5,874 nucleotides of DNA from Flavihumibacter sp. (GTDB taxonomy: Bacteria; Bacteroidota; Bacteroidia; Chitinophagales; Chitinophagaceae), in NCBI GenBank assembly GCA_025455285.1, contig JALOMU010000122.1, positions 1 through 5,874 of the forward strand. Reading direction: 5' to 3'. The notes below the pieces were generated by a model. It worked only from the letters and a program-made list of their open reading frames with translations. It was not told where the DNA came from and did not search any database. The translations under genes and the position numbers were made by a program. Below, one piece after another: positions 1-5,874 of this stretch (positions are counted from its first letter, which is position 1; each line of letters begins with the position of its first letter).

Positions 1-996
1 ATTTGGAGCAATTAATACTTCAAAGAAGATTTCGTTGATGGCATTTGCAGTAGAACTGTCGATAGTGCCATTGCATACCAGCACACCGCCAAAAGCGCTA
101 TCAGGATCTCCTCCCAGAGCTGCATCCCATGCCTGCTTAACCGATGCTCTTGCGGCGATACCGCATACATTGGTATGTTTTATGATGGCAAATGTATACT
201 CCGGTTGTGCATTTGTGTTAGCATCAAACTCTCGGATCAGTTGTACTGCGGCATCTACGTCTACCAGGTTGTTATAGGAGAGTTCTTTACCATTGAGCTG
301 GGTAAAAAGAGTATCCAGCTGGCCATAGAAAATACCCTGTTGATGCGGGTTTTCACCATAACGCATGATTTTGGGTGAGGGTATGGAAGCCAGGAAATAA
401 TTATCCTGTTTAGGCGTGAAGTATTGTGAGATAGCCACATCATAATGAGCACATACTTCAAAAGCCTTTGCCGCGAAATGTTTGCGTTGTTCGAGTGTGG
501 TGCAACCGTTCTGGTCTCTTAACATGTTTTCCAGCAGACTGTAATCCTGTTTGGAAGCAATCACCACAACATCCTTATGATTTTTCGCAGCCGCTCTGAT
601 CATGGACGGACCACCAACATCGATTTTTTCAATAATGGCCTGCTCATCGCTTGTATTGGCTACGGTTTCTTCGAAGGGATAGAGATCTACGATAACGAGG
701 TCCAGTTCCGGAATTTCAAATTCTTTCATTTCGCTCAGATCCTGTTCATTGGCTCTTCGACCCAGAATACCTCCGAATACTTTGGGGTGCAGGGTTTTTA
801 CCCGTCCGCCTAAAATGGAAGGATAGGAAGTAACAGATTCCACAGGAACACAGGGAAGATTCAGTTTTTCAATGAATTGCTGGGTGCCACCGGTTGAATA
901 AATGGTTACTCCCTGTTCGTGCAGTAGTTGTACCAGGGGTTCTAAACCGTCTTTGTAAAAAACGGAAATCAATGCAGACTGGATCTTCTTGTTCAT
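1..996 (-). CDS. purH: Bifunctional AICAR transformylase / IMP cyclohydrolase PurH, N-terminal part (runs off left edge)
   Basis: PurH catalyses the last two steps of de novo purine synthesis in the cytoplasm: formylation of AICAR with 10-formyl-tetrahydrofolate, then ring closure of FAICAR to IMP. The frame is open from ATG at 996 to the window edge, giving 332 residues (starting MNKKIQSALISVFYKDGL) of a family usually about 500-530 long, so the C-terminal third is outside. Residues 1 to about 150 are the MGS-like IMP cyclohydrolase domain, with STGGT (34-38), GGRVKTLHPK (63-72) and DVGGPSMIRAAAKN (126-139). The transformylase domain follows, with RYGENPHQ (212-219), SYNNLVDVDAA (240-250), the catalytic Lys-His pair at K273-H274 in KHTNVCG, and DPDSAFGG (297-304). 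The start is set by the family N-terminus; no clear Shine-Dalgarno sequence precedes it. It lies 71 bp downstream of comEC. Identity is seen directly from these motifs and is nearly certain. Confidence 0.97.
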   Translation of the reverse strand, partial: MNKKIQSALISVFYKDGLEPLVQLLHEQGVTIYSTGGTQQFIEKLNLPCVPVESVTSYPSILGGRVKTLHPKVFGGILGRRANEQDLSEMKEFEIPELDLVIVDLYPFEETVANTSDEQAIIEKIDVGGPSMIRAAAKNHKDVVVIASKQDYSLLENMLRDQNGCTTLEQRKHFAAKAFEVCAHYDVAISQYFTPKQDNYFLASIPSPKIMRYGENPHQQGIFYGQLDTLFTQLNGKELSYNNLVDVDAAVQLIREFDANTNAQPEYTFAIIKHTNVCGIAARASVKQAWDAALGGDPDSAFGGVLVCNGTIDSSTANAINEIFFEVLIAPN

Positions 997-1048
997 ACCA
1001 AGGAATTATCAGTTAAAAGATGGGCAAGCAAAACTTCGACAGAAGGCG

Positions 1049-1056
1049 CAAAGCTA
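1049..1056 (-). promoter_or_regulatory. Candidate Bacteroidota -7 box for purH
   Basis: On the minus strand the octamer TAGCTTTG matches the Bacteroidota -7 consensus TAnnTTTG exactly. It lies within the comEC-purH gap and would give a leader of roughly 45 nt before the purH ATG at 996. No TTG-type -33 element is visible at the expected distance upstream, which would fall inside the end of comEC, so this may be a chance match. The 71-bp gap shows no riboswitch-like structure and no clear terminator for comEC. Confidence 0.3.
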
Positions 1057-1067
1057 CGGTTTCGAAT

Positions 1068-3164
1068 TCATTTTTCCGGTATGGGATTAGGAGGAATGGT
1101 TGAAATGGAATGATAAAATGCACCTTCCTGCCAGGTTGAATGGGCCCTGTATCCGGCCTTGGTTAGTGCTGCATACCATTGGGCTGCCCGCGACTCAGAA
1201 ACAGATCCGTCTATTAATAGGATCGTCCCTTTAGCGGGTTTATTCAACAGCGCCTGTATTGAACTGATCTGTCTGTTAAGCAGGAGATAATCCGGTTCAA
1301 GTAAAATGTATTGTGCCAGTTCTCTATTGTTGCGCGGCATGGCGAGTTGCTGGTTTTCAAAGTTTATAATGCTGGCTGTAGCGTAATAACTTGTTTCAAT
1401 TCCAAGGTGTCTGCGGGTGTCGTCCAATGTTTTGTGTATTGGGGGAGAAAATCGATTCAGGTAAAAATGAGCTGTTGTTCCGCTGATAATTGTCAGGATA
1501 GATTTGCCTTGCAGATGATGTAGTAGTATAAGTTCCTGTTTCTGCTGGTTCCATTTCTGGACAAGCCCAAGCGATAGAAACCCTGTGAGCAAAACCAGGG
1601 AGAGAAAGAGTAATCGCGACTTGCGGTATCTAAGCCACCCTGTCAGTACTACGAGCAAAAGATATGCAAGAATAACCTGGCCATGGGTCCAGTTGATATC
1701 GCGGATCAAAGCGCCCGGTAAGCGACTGATCTGCTCAATGCCAAGGTTCATCCAATGAATCAGGTAGCCGGTAATGGTTCCAAGGAAGTGAAATGAAATC
1801 CCGATGGCTGCTGTGACCCAAATAGCCAGGGTACCAATAAGAGCCATGCTGGATAAGGGTACGGCCATCAGGTTGGCAGGCAGGAAATAGACTGGTAGCT
1901 GGTGAAACAGCAGGATGCAGATTGGAATGGTCAGGATTTGGGCAGCGATTGTTACGGCACTTAATTCCCATACAGCTTTCATGAAGGGGTTCTGAAACGA
2001 TACCAGATTTACCCAAGTTTTTTGATATAGTACAATACTTAGGAGTGCTGCAAAGGAGAGCAAAAATCCGGCATCCCAGAACCAGTTGGGGTCTATGAGC
2101 AGGAGTATAAAAGCAGTGAGGGAAATGGATTGAAAGGAATTCACCGGTTTGCGGAGCAGTTTGGCAAAGAGAATGAAACTAAACATGGAAGCAGCACGGA
2201 TGATGGAACCGGCACTGCCTGCCACAGCCGCAAAAAACCAGGTAAAGGCAACCACCAGCAGAAATTTGATCCATTTGGTGAAGGGATATCTGCTTTCCGG
2301 AAATAGGAGGATTCGCTGGAGGAGTAGGAAAATGAGTCCGAGGTGCATGCCGGATACCGCAATTACATGCACTACCCCGGTTTGGGAATAAGTATCCAGC
2401 AGTTCCCTGTCCACTTCTTCGCGGTAACCAATCAGCAGTGCTTTTGCAAGTTGATTATGTGGAACCGGAATAGAGGAGTCCATGGCTTCAAGCGCTATTT
2501 GTTGTGCCCTTGTCAACCATTTGCGATACCGGTTTTCATAAGTAGTAGGAAATTCAACCAGTTGGTTGCTGTCGAGGTATAATTGGTGAAAGATGTTTTT
2601 TTTCTTATTGTAGGCGGCGAAATCAAAACTTCCCGGATTTCGGTTGGGTATCAGTTTTTTTAACCGGTCAGCTGGCAGGAGATAAGTTGAACCAGGTTGC
2701 AGGTAACTGGATTGATCCTTTGGAAGGTATAACAGGAAACGACCTTTTCGGTACTGGTTGATTCCGTCCCTGGTAATTACAGACTTAACCTGCATGGTAA
2801 AGCGGGCGGATTTGGCTCCTAATGCAGGAAGCGCTTCTGGTTCGGCCACTAACAGGATTTGCTGATCCAGTTGATGTCCGATCCAGTTTTGAGAGTGCCT
2901 GATATCATGGAGCAGCAGGCTGATCCATCCCAGGGATAGTAAAAAAAATTGCAGGCAACAACCGAATAAAAGATTGAAAGCCTGCAACTGTTTTTGAACG
3001 AGTTGGTGGAGTAGAAAACAGCTCAAAAGCAAAAGGATGGATGCCATTGAACTAACCTCTAAACTGCGGGGCAACAACGTTTCTCCCAACCAGATACCCC
3101 CTACAAAGGGTAAAACCAGGCGGATAAAGGGGGCTGCCAACCAGGGAGCTGCATCTTTTTGCAT
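1068..3164 (-). CDS. comEC: ComEC/Rec2-family DNA-uptake channel protein, no catalytic metallo-beta-lactamase domain
   Basis: ComEC forms the inner-membrane channel that brings single-stranded DNA into the cytoplasm in natural transformation. The 698-residue product starts with about three hydrophobic segments (about 13-31, 38-56, 62-87), then a soluble DUF4131/OB-like region (about 88-230) carrying the typical NRNPGSFDFAAY (174-185). The Competence domain follows (about 235-535) with the hallmark VIAVSGMHLGLIF (267-279), GSAGSIIRAASM (316-327) and DPNWFWDAGFLLSFAALLSI (358-377), and about ten predicted membrane spans. The last ~155 residues (about 543-698) are soluble and occupy the place of the metallo-beta-lactamase domain of Bacillus-type ComEC, but no HxHxDH zinc motif is present. 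As I recall, ComEC proteins of about this length with such a tail are usual in Bacteroidota. The frame is intact, stop TGA. Its function in transformation here is inferred from family alone; no other com gene is in the window. Confidence 0.93.
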   Translation of the reverse strand: MQKDAAPWLAAPFIRLVLPFVGGIWLGETLLPRSLEVSSMASILLLLSCFLLHQLVQKQLQAFNLLFGCCLQFFLLSLGWISLLLHDIRHSQNWIGHQLDQQILLVAEPEALPALGAKSARFTMQVKSVITRDGINQYRKGRFLLYLPKDQSSYLQPGSTYLLPADRLKKLIPNRNPGSFDFAAYNKKKNIFHQLYLDSNQLVEFPTTYENRYRKWLTRAQQIALEAMDSSIPVPHNQLAKALLIGYREEVDRELLDTYSQTGVVHVIAVSGMHLGLIFLLLQRILLFPESRYPFTKWIKFLLVVAFTWFFAAVAGSAGSIIRAASMFSFILFAKLLRKPVNSFQSISLTAFILLLIDPNWFWDAGFLLSFAALLSIVLYQKTWVNLVSFQNPFMKAVWELSAVTIAAQILTIPICILLFHQLPVYFLPANLMAVPLSSMALIGTLAIWVTAAIGISFHFLGTITGYLIHWMNLGIEQISRLPGALIRDINWTHGQVILAYLLLVVLTGWLRYRKSRLLFLSLVLLTGFLSLGLVQKWNQQKQELILLHHLQGKSILTIISGTTAHFYLNRFSPPIHKTLDDTRRHLGIETSYYATASIINFENQQLAMPRNNRELAQYILLEPDYLLLNRQISSIQALLNKPAKGTILLIDGSVSESRAAQWYAALTKAGYRAHSTWQEGAFYHSISTIPPNPIPEK

Positions 3165-3174
3165 AGTTGTTGAT

Positions 3175-3180
3175 CTCCCC
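3175..3180 (-). promoter_or_regulatory. Ribosome-binding site supporting the comEC start
   Basis: On the minus strand GGGGAG stands 10 nt before the ATG at 3164. It is the only purine-rich Shine-Dalgarno-like stretch near a start in this window, and it supports that ATG over the next in-frame ATG, 39 codons further in (residue 40). Bacteroidota often initiate without such a sequence, so its weight is moderate. Confidence 0.4.
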
Positions 3181-3211
3181 GAAAACTAGTGCCCGTCTAC
3201 TTTTCCGGCAA
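3181..3211 (-). promoter_or_regulatory. Tentative comEC promoter (-33 TTG, -7 TAGTTTTC)
   Basis: On the minus strand TTG (3211-3209) is followed after 20 nt by TAGTTTTC (3188-3181), one mismatch from the Bacteroidota -7 consensus TAnnTTTG. The spacing fits the usual Bacteroidota promoter. The predicted transcription start would fall only about 10-13 nt before the ATG and would cut into the GGGGAG site, which argues against it. The TTG also touches the foot of the hairpin at 3211-3226. Confidence 0.22.
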
Positions 3212-3226
3212 GGGTTTTTTAACCCT
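3211..3226. repeat. Short perfect hairpin between nitroreductase and comEC
   Basis: AGGGTT and AACCCT form a 6-bp perfect inverted repeat around a 4-nt loop, 14 bp beyond the nitroreductase stop. It could mark the 3' end of the nitroreductase message, but no T-run follows it on the minus strand, so it is not a typical intrinsic terminator. It could also simply stabilise a read-through transcript. Confidence 0.35.
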
Positions 3227-3240
3227 GATTGTTTGGCTTA

Positions 3241-3879
3241 TTAGTTCGGGTTGAATGTCAGTTCCCTCACACCTACTTCACGTCTTACTTTGGGAAGTTT
3301 GGCAAGTGGATCTTTTTCTTCATCCCGGAAGCCAAGCGCCAGGAGGAGTACGGCACTGGTGCCTTTTTCATCCAGCCCCAGGATTTCGTTTATTTTTTCG
3401 GGATTAAAACCTTCCATCGGTGTACTGTCAATTTTTTCAAGGGCGGCTGCCGCTGTGGCATACCCCAATGCGATATAGGCCTGGCGGGCATTCCACTGGA
3501 ATAAGTCTGTAGTTGATTTACCCTCCGTATTGGAAAGGATCATGTTTTTAAATCCGTCAAGTGATTGGACGGGAACCTGACGAATCCGGGCCATCTGATC
3601 AATATAAGCATCTACCTGTGCATTGGTAATGTTTTTCCATGCTGTGAAAATCAACAGGGCTCCGCTTTCAGTAATGGCAGGCTGGTTGTAGGCTGCAGGG
3701 GCGAGTTTTTCTCTCAGCTCAGGATCCTCAATAACCAGCACTTCAAAAGGCTGAAGTCCGAGTGAACTGGGTGCCAGTTTTATTGCTTCCAGTATATTTT
3801 GAAGCTGTGTTTCCGGTACGGGTTCTCCATTATATCGCTTGGTGGCATAACGCCAGTTCAGCTGTTCCAGGTAATGCAT
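3241..3879 (-). CDS. NfsB-like FMN-dependent NAD(P)H nitroreductase
   Basis: This is a cytoplasmic flavoenzyme of the nitroreductase superfamily, expected to be an FMN-binding homodimer that reduces nitro compounds, quinones or similar acceptors with NAD(P)H; the physiological substrate cannot be read from the sequence. The 212 residues match the length of E. coli NfsB (217). Visible motifs are R10-YAT-K14 near the N-terminus (FMN phosphate contact in NfsB), APSSLGLQPFEVLVI (36-50), WNARQAYIALG (129-139), PMEGF (154-158, with the Glu that in NfsB lies near the flavin), GLDEKG (168-173), and LPKVRR (195-200), equivalent to the basic LPKSR of NfsB. It ends with tandem stops TAATAA (3243-3238). 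The start ATG fits the family N-terminus, with no clear Shine-Dalgarno sequence. It lies 188 bp downstream of carB beyond a terminator, so it should have its own promoter, though I see no consensus one. Annotation as dihydropteridine reductase or NAD(P)H oxidoreductase would be equivalent at this resolution. Confidence 0.93.
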   Translation of the reverse strand: MHYLEQLNWRYATKRYNGEPVPETQLQNILEAIKLAPSSLGLQPFEVLVIEDPELREKLAPAAYNQPAITESGALLIFTAWKNITNAQVDAYIDQMARIRQVPVQSLDGFKNMILSNTEGKSTTDLFQWNARQAYIALGYATAAAALEKIDSTPMEGFNPEKINEILGLDEKGTSAVLLLALGFRDEEKDPLAKLPKVRREVGVRELTFNPN

Positions 3880-3900
3880 AATGTGTGTTTGGTGTTATTA

Positions 3901-3924
3901 ATTGCATATACAATGTTCAAACAT
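3901..3924. promoter_or_regulatory. Two abutting dyads upstream of the nitroreductase gene (possible operator)
   Basis: ATTGCATATACAAT (3901-3914) is a near-palindrome with one mismatched pair at the centre. It shares its last two bases with ATGTTCAAACAT (3913-3924), whose 5-bp arms are perfect around a CA centre. They lie 22-45 bp upstream of the nitroreductase ATG, where an operator would be expected. Nitroreductase genes are often controlled by MarR- or HxlR-type regulators, but none is encoded in the window. AT-rich short palindromes can arise by chance, so this is tentative. Confidence 0.28.
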
Positions 3925-3942
3925 CGTTCCAGAATTTGAGTG

Positions 3943-3959
3943 ACTGCCAAGATTGCAGT
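3943..3959. repeat. Small inverted repeat next to the GC-rich palindromes
   Basis: ACTGC (3943-3947) and GCAGT (3955-3959) form a perfect 5-bp inverted repeat with a 7-nt loop. Allowing one bulged C extends the pairing inward through CAA/TTG. It sits 2 bp from the larger palindromic element and may be part of the same unit. Confidence 0.4.
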
Positions 3960-3961
3960 TT

Positions 3962-4004
3962 CACTCCATCCGCCACGGCGGATGCCACTCGCAGCTGCGG
4001 AGTG
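3962..4004. repeat. GC-rich compound palindrome, REP-like extragenic element
   Basis: This 43-bp stretch holds a perfect 8-bp inverted repeat, CATCCGCC/GGCGGATG (3967-3974 and 3977-3984), next to the palindrome CGCAGCTGCG (3990-3999) flanked by CACTC (3986-3990) and GAGTG (4000-4004). A second CACTC (3962-3966) can also pair with the same GAGTG, enclosing both hairpins. Read on the minus strand, GTGG directly precedes the first hairpin, which resembles the GTRG-plus-hairpin layout of REP sequences mobilised by RAYT transposases. It is clearly more GC-rich than its surroundings and lies outside genes. A dispersed-repeat nature is inference; only one copy is in the window. It lies beyond the carB terminator, so it is not needed for termination. 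Confidence 0.6.
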
Positions 4005-4010
4005 TTGGGA

Positions 4011-4047
4011 ATAAAAAATCCCCCGAACCGATTGGTGCAGGGGATTT
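4011..4047 (-). terminator. Intrinsic terminator of carB
   Basis: On the minus strand AAATCCCC (4047-4040) pairs perfectly with GGGGATTT (4023-4016) around a 16-nt loop that can itself pair ACC with GGT. The downstream arm runs straight into a T-rich tract, ATTTTTTATT (4020-4011). It begins 20 bp after the carB stop codon. On the opposite strand no T-run follows, so it acts in one direction only. It should separate carB transcription from the nitroreductase gene. Confidence 0.82.
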
Positions 4048-4067
4048 GATAAATTGAGTAAAGAAAC

Positions 4068-5874
4068 TTATTTACTAAGGTACATAGAGCGGTCTTTGTA
4101 CAACTGCCGGAAATAAGGATCCCGAAGATCTTTTACAAAGCGAATGGCTTCACCGGTGCTTTTCATTTCCGGACCAAGTTCTTTATTTACGCCCGGGAAC
4201 TTGTTGAAACTGAACACGGGCTCTTTGATTGCAAATCCTTTCAGTTTTTTCTCGAATTTGAAATCAGTGAGTTTGTTCACACCTATCATCACTTTGGTAG
4301 CGATATTCAGGTAAGGAATCTGATAGGCTTTCGCAATGAATGGGGTAGTACGGGAAGCACGTGGGTTCGCTTCAATTACGTACACTTTTCCATCCTTGAT
4401 TGCGAACTGAATATTGATCAGTCCTTTGATATGTAAAGCTCTTGCTATTTTCTCCGAATAATATTCCAAGGTTGTCACCTCCAGCGGTGTCAGGTTGAAG
4501 GCTGGCAGCACTGCATTGGAGTCTCCCGAATGGATACCCGCCGGTTCAATATGTTCCATTACACCCATTACATGGAAATTCTCACCATCAAAAATGGCAT
4601 CCACTTCCGCTTCCTGGCAGCGATCCAGGAAATGGTCGATCAGGATCTTGTTACCAGGGATATGCTTCAGCAGGCTAACTACTGCCTTTTCCACTTCCTC
4701 GTCATTGATTACGATCCGCATTCTTTGTCCGCCCAGAACATAAGAGGGGCGCACCAGCACCGGATAGCCAACGCGATTGGCCACTTCCACTGCTTCATCT
4801 ACATCGAATGCTGTACCGTAATCCGGATAAGGAATACCCAGTTCTTTCAACATATCGCTGAAGCGACCGCGGTCTTCCGCGATATCCATATTATCAAAGG
4901 AGGTGCCGATGATGCGGATTCCTTTTTCATTCAACCGTTGTGCAAGTTTGAGTGCTGTTTGTCCGCCTAATTGTACGATCACTCCTTCGGGCTGCTCGTG
5001 CTCGATGATTTCCCAGAGATGTTCCCAGAATACTGGTTCGAAATACAATTTGTCGGCGATATCGAAATCAGTTGAAACGGTTTCCGGGTTACAGTTTACC
5101 ATGATGGCTTCGTAACCGGATTCCTTGATAGCGAGTAGTCCGTGTACACAGCAGTAATCAAATTCGATACCCTGTCCAATTCTATTGGGACCAGAACCTA
5201 GTACCACAATCTTTTTCTTATCGGTAACCTTGCTTTCGTTTTCGCCACCTTCTTCAAAAGTGGAATAGAAATAGGGTGTTTTTGCTTCAAACTCTGCGGA
5301 GCAGGTATCCACCATTTTGTATACCCTGCGTATACCGGCTTCTTTGCGTTTTGTATAGAGATCATCTTCATGACCATCCTGCATGATGCGGCAAATCTGT
5401 TCGTCGCTGAATCCGTGGGTTTTCGCTTCGCGGAGCAGGTCAATGGGAAGGGTGGCCAGTTTGTATTTCGCGATTTCTTTCTCCAGGTTTACTATCTTCT
5501 GGATCTCATAAAGGAACCAGCGATCTATACCATTCGTAGCTTTTGAGATGGTGTTGATACTAACACCGAGCATCAGGGCATCTTTGATACGGAAAATGCG
5601 ATCCCATTTCGGTGTTTTAATGTATTCGATTAATTCTTCCGCATGCATCTGGCTCTTGCCATAGTAGCCGAGTCCGACCGCATTATTCTCCAGGCTCTGG
5701 CAGGCTTTCTGTACGGCTTCCGTAAAGCTCCGGCCGATCCCCATCACTTCACCCACACTCTTCATCTGCAAGCCAAGTGTATCATTGGCCCCTTTGAATT
5801 TGTCGAAATTCCAGCGGGGGATTTTAACGATTACATAATCCAGTGCGGGTTCGAAGTATGCGGAAGTACTTTTC
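4068..5874 (-). CDS. carB: Carbamoyl-phosphate synthetase large subunit, C-terminal part (runs off right edge)
   Basis: CarB makes carbamoyl phosphate from bicarbonate, ammonia passed from glutamine by CarA, and two ATP, feeding pyrimidine and arginine synthesis. About 601 residues are visible and the frame is open to the window edge, so the first ATP-grasp half is mostly outside. Numbering from the first complete codon: ALDYVIVKIPRWNFDKF (10-26) and QMKSVGEVMGIGR (36-48), the end of the first half; the helical oligomerisation region (about 60-190); then the second synthetic half with GPNRIGQGIEFDYCCVH (228-244), RPSYVLGGQRM (375-385), EHIEPAGIHSGDS (440-452) and the metal- and ATP-binding IEANPRASRTTPF (500-512). 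FNKFPGV (556-562) and LGPEMKSTGE (566-575) mark the normal boundary to the allosteric domain, but the protein ends 26 residues later (RSMYLSK, stop TAA), so the ~140-residue MGS-like regulatory domain of E. coli CarB is absent. By comparison with E. coli the full protein should be about 940 residues. A TTG at 5771 could look like a start but is internal. Confidence 0.98.
   Translation of the reverse strand, partial: KSTSAYFEPALDYVIVKIPRWNFDKFKGANDTLGLQMKSVGEVMGIGRSFTEAVQKACQSLENNAVGLGYYGKSQMHAEELIEYIKTPKWDRIFRIKDALMLGVSINTISKATNGIDRWFLYEIQKIVNLEKEIAKYKLATLPIDLLREAKTHGFSDEQICRIMQDGHEDDLYTKRKEAGIRRVYKMVDTCSAEFEAKTPYFYSTFEEGGENESKVTDKKKIVVLGSGPNRIGQGIEFDYCCVHGLLAIKESGYEAIMVNCNPETVSTDFDIADKLYFEPVFWEHLWEIIEHEQPEGVIVQLGGQTALKLAQRLNEKGIRIIGTSFDNMDIAEDRGRFSDMLKELGIPYPDYGTAFDVDEAVEVANRVGYPVLVRPSYVLGGQRMRIVINDEEVEKAVVSLLKHIPGNKILIDHFLDRCQEAEVDAIFDGENFHVMGVMEHIEPAGIHSGDSNAVLPAFNLTPLEVTTLEYYSEKIARALHIKGLINIQFAIKDGKVYVIEANPRASRTTPFIAKAYQIPYLNIATKVMIGVNKLTDFKFEKKLKGFAIKEPVFSFNKFPGVNKELGPEMKSTGEAIRFVKDLRDPYFRQLYKDRSMYLSK

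Noticed and set aside
35..378. Two overlapping plus-strand open frames (80 and 67 codons) at the left end
   Set aside because: Both are antisense to purH, whose frame is intact and matches its family throughout.
1735..2016. 93-codon open frame on the minus strand inside comEC, in another frame
   Set aside because: The comEC frame is continuous here and carries the conserved Competence-domain motifs; the overlapping frame gives a protein with no membrane pattern or recognisable motif.
3211..3226. Hairpin AGGGTT/AACCCT as an intrinsic terminator of the nitroreductase gene
   Set aside because: The stem is only 6 bp, mostly A and T at the loop side, and no T-run follows it on the minus strand. 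It is kept only as an inverted repeat.
3880..4067. Possible small RNA, tRNA or riboswitch in the 188-bp gap
   Set aside because: The structures are explained by a terminator and compact palindromes; no tRNA-like cloverleaf with conserved T-arm bases and no riboswitch core is visible.
4530..4970. 146-codon open frame on the plus strand, antisense to carB
   Set aside because: It lies wholly inside the clear carB coding region; its protein resembles no family I recognise. It is a shadow of the carB codons.
5769..5771. TTG at 5771 as the start of a 567-residue protein
   Set aside because: The same frame continues upstream to the window edge with typical CarB sequence (ALDYVIVKIPRWNFDKF), so the TTG is an internal Leu codon.
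1..5874. A novel multi-gene system, defence island, prophage or mobile island
   Set aside because: All four genes belong to well-known chromosomal families with intact frames; no integrase, transposase, direct-repeat array or unfamiliar gene is present.

Overview
This window looks like ordinary housekeeping chromosome from a member of the Bacteroidota, probably near the Chitinophagaceae. I base that on the style of the proteins (a CarB that stops before the allosteric domain, a ComEC without a working metallo-beta-lactamase domain), weak or absent Shine-Dalgarno sequences before two of the three visible starts, and a TAnnTTTG-type -7 box before purH. The family-level placement is inference; no rRNA or other marker is present. 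All four genes lie on the minus strand, so transcription runs from right to left.

In transcription order: (1) the C-terminal ~600 residues of carB, the large subunit of carbamoyl-phosphate synthetase, entering from the right edge and ending at 4068; (2) a 188-bp gap with a convincing intrinsic terminator for carB (4011-4047), a GC-rich cluster of palindromes resembling a REP-type extragenic element (3943-4004), and two abutting dyads (3901-3924) just before the next gene; (3) a complete NfsB-like FMN nitroreductase (3241-3879); (4) a 76-bp gap with a small hairpin, a tentative promoter and a GGGGAG ribosome-binding site; (5) a complete ComEC/Rec2-family DNA-uptake channel (1068-3164); (6) a 71-bp gap with a candidate -7 box; (7) the first 332 residues of purH, the last two steps of IMP synthesis, leaving by the left edge. 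No gene-free stretch exceeds 300 bases.

The genes do not form an obvious pathway. carB (pyrimidine and arginine precursor) and purH (purine) are both nucleotide-synthesis genes, but they are separated by a terminator and two unrelated genes. The gap sizes allow nitroreductase, comEC and purH to be partly co-transcribed or transcribed separately. I found no novel multi-gene system, mobile element, CRISPR array or RNA gene. The stretch most worth a second look is the palindrome-rich region between carB and the nitroreductase gene.
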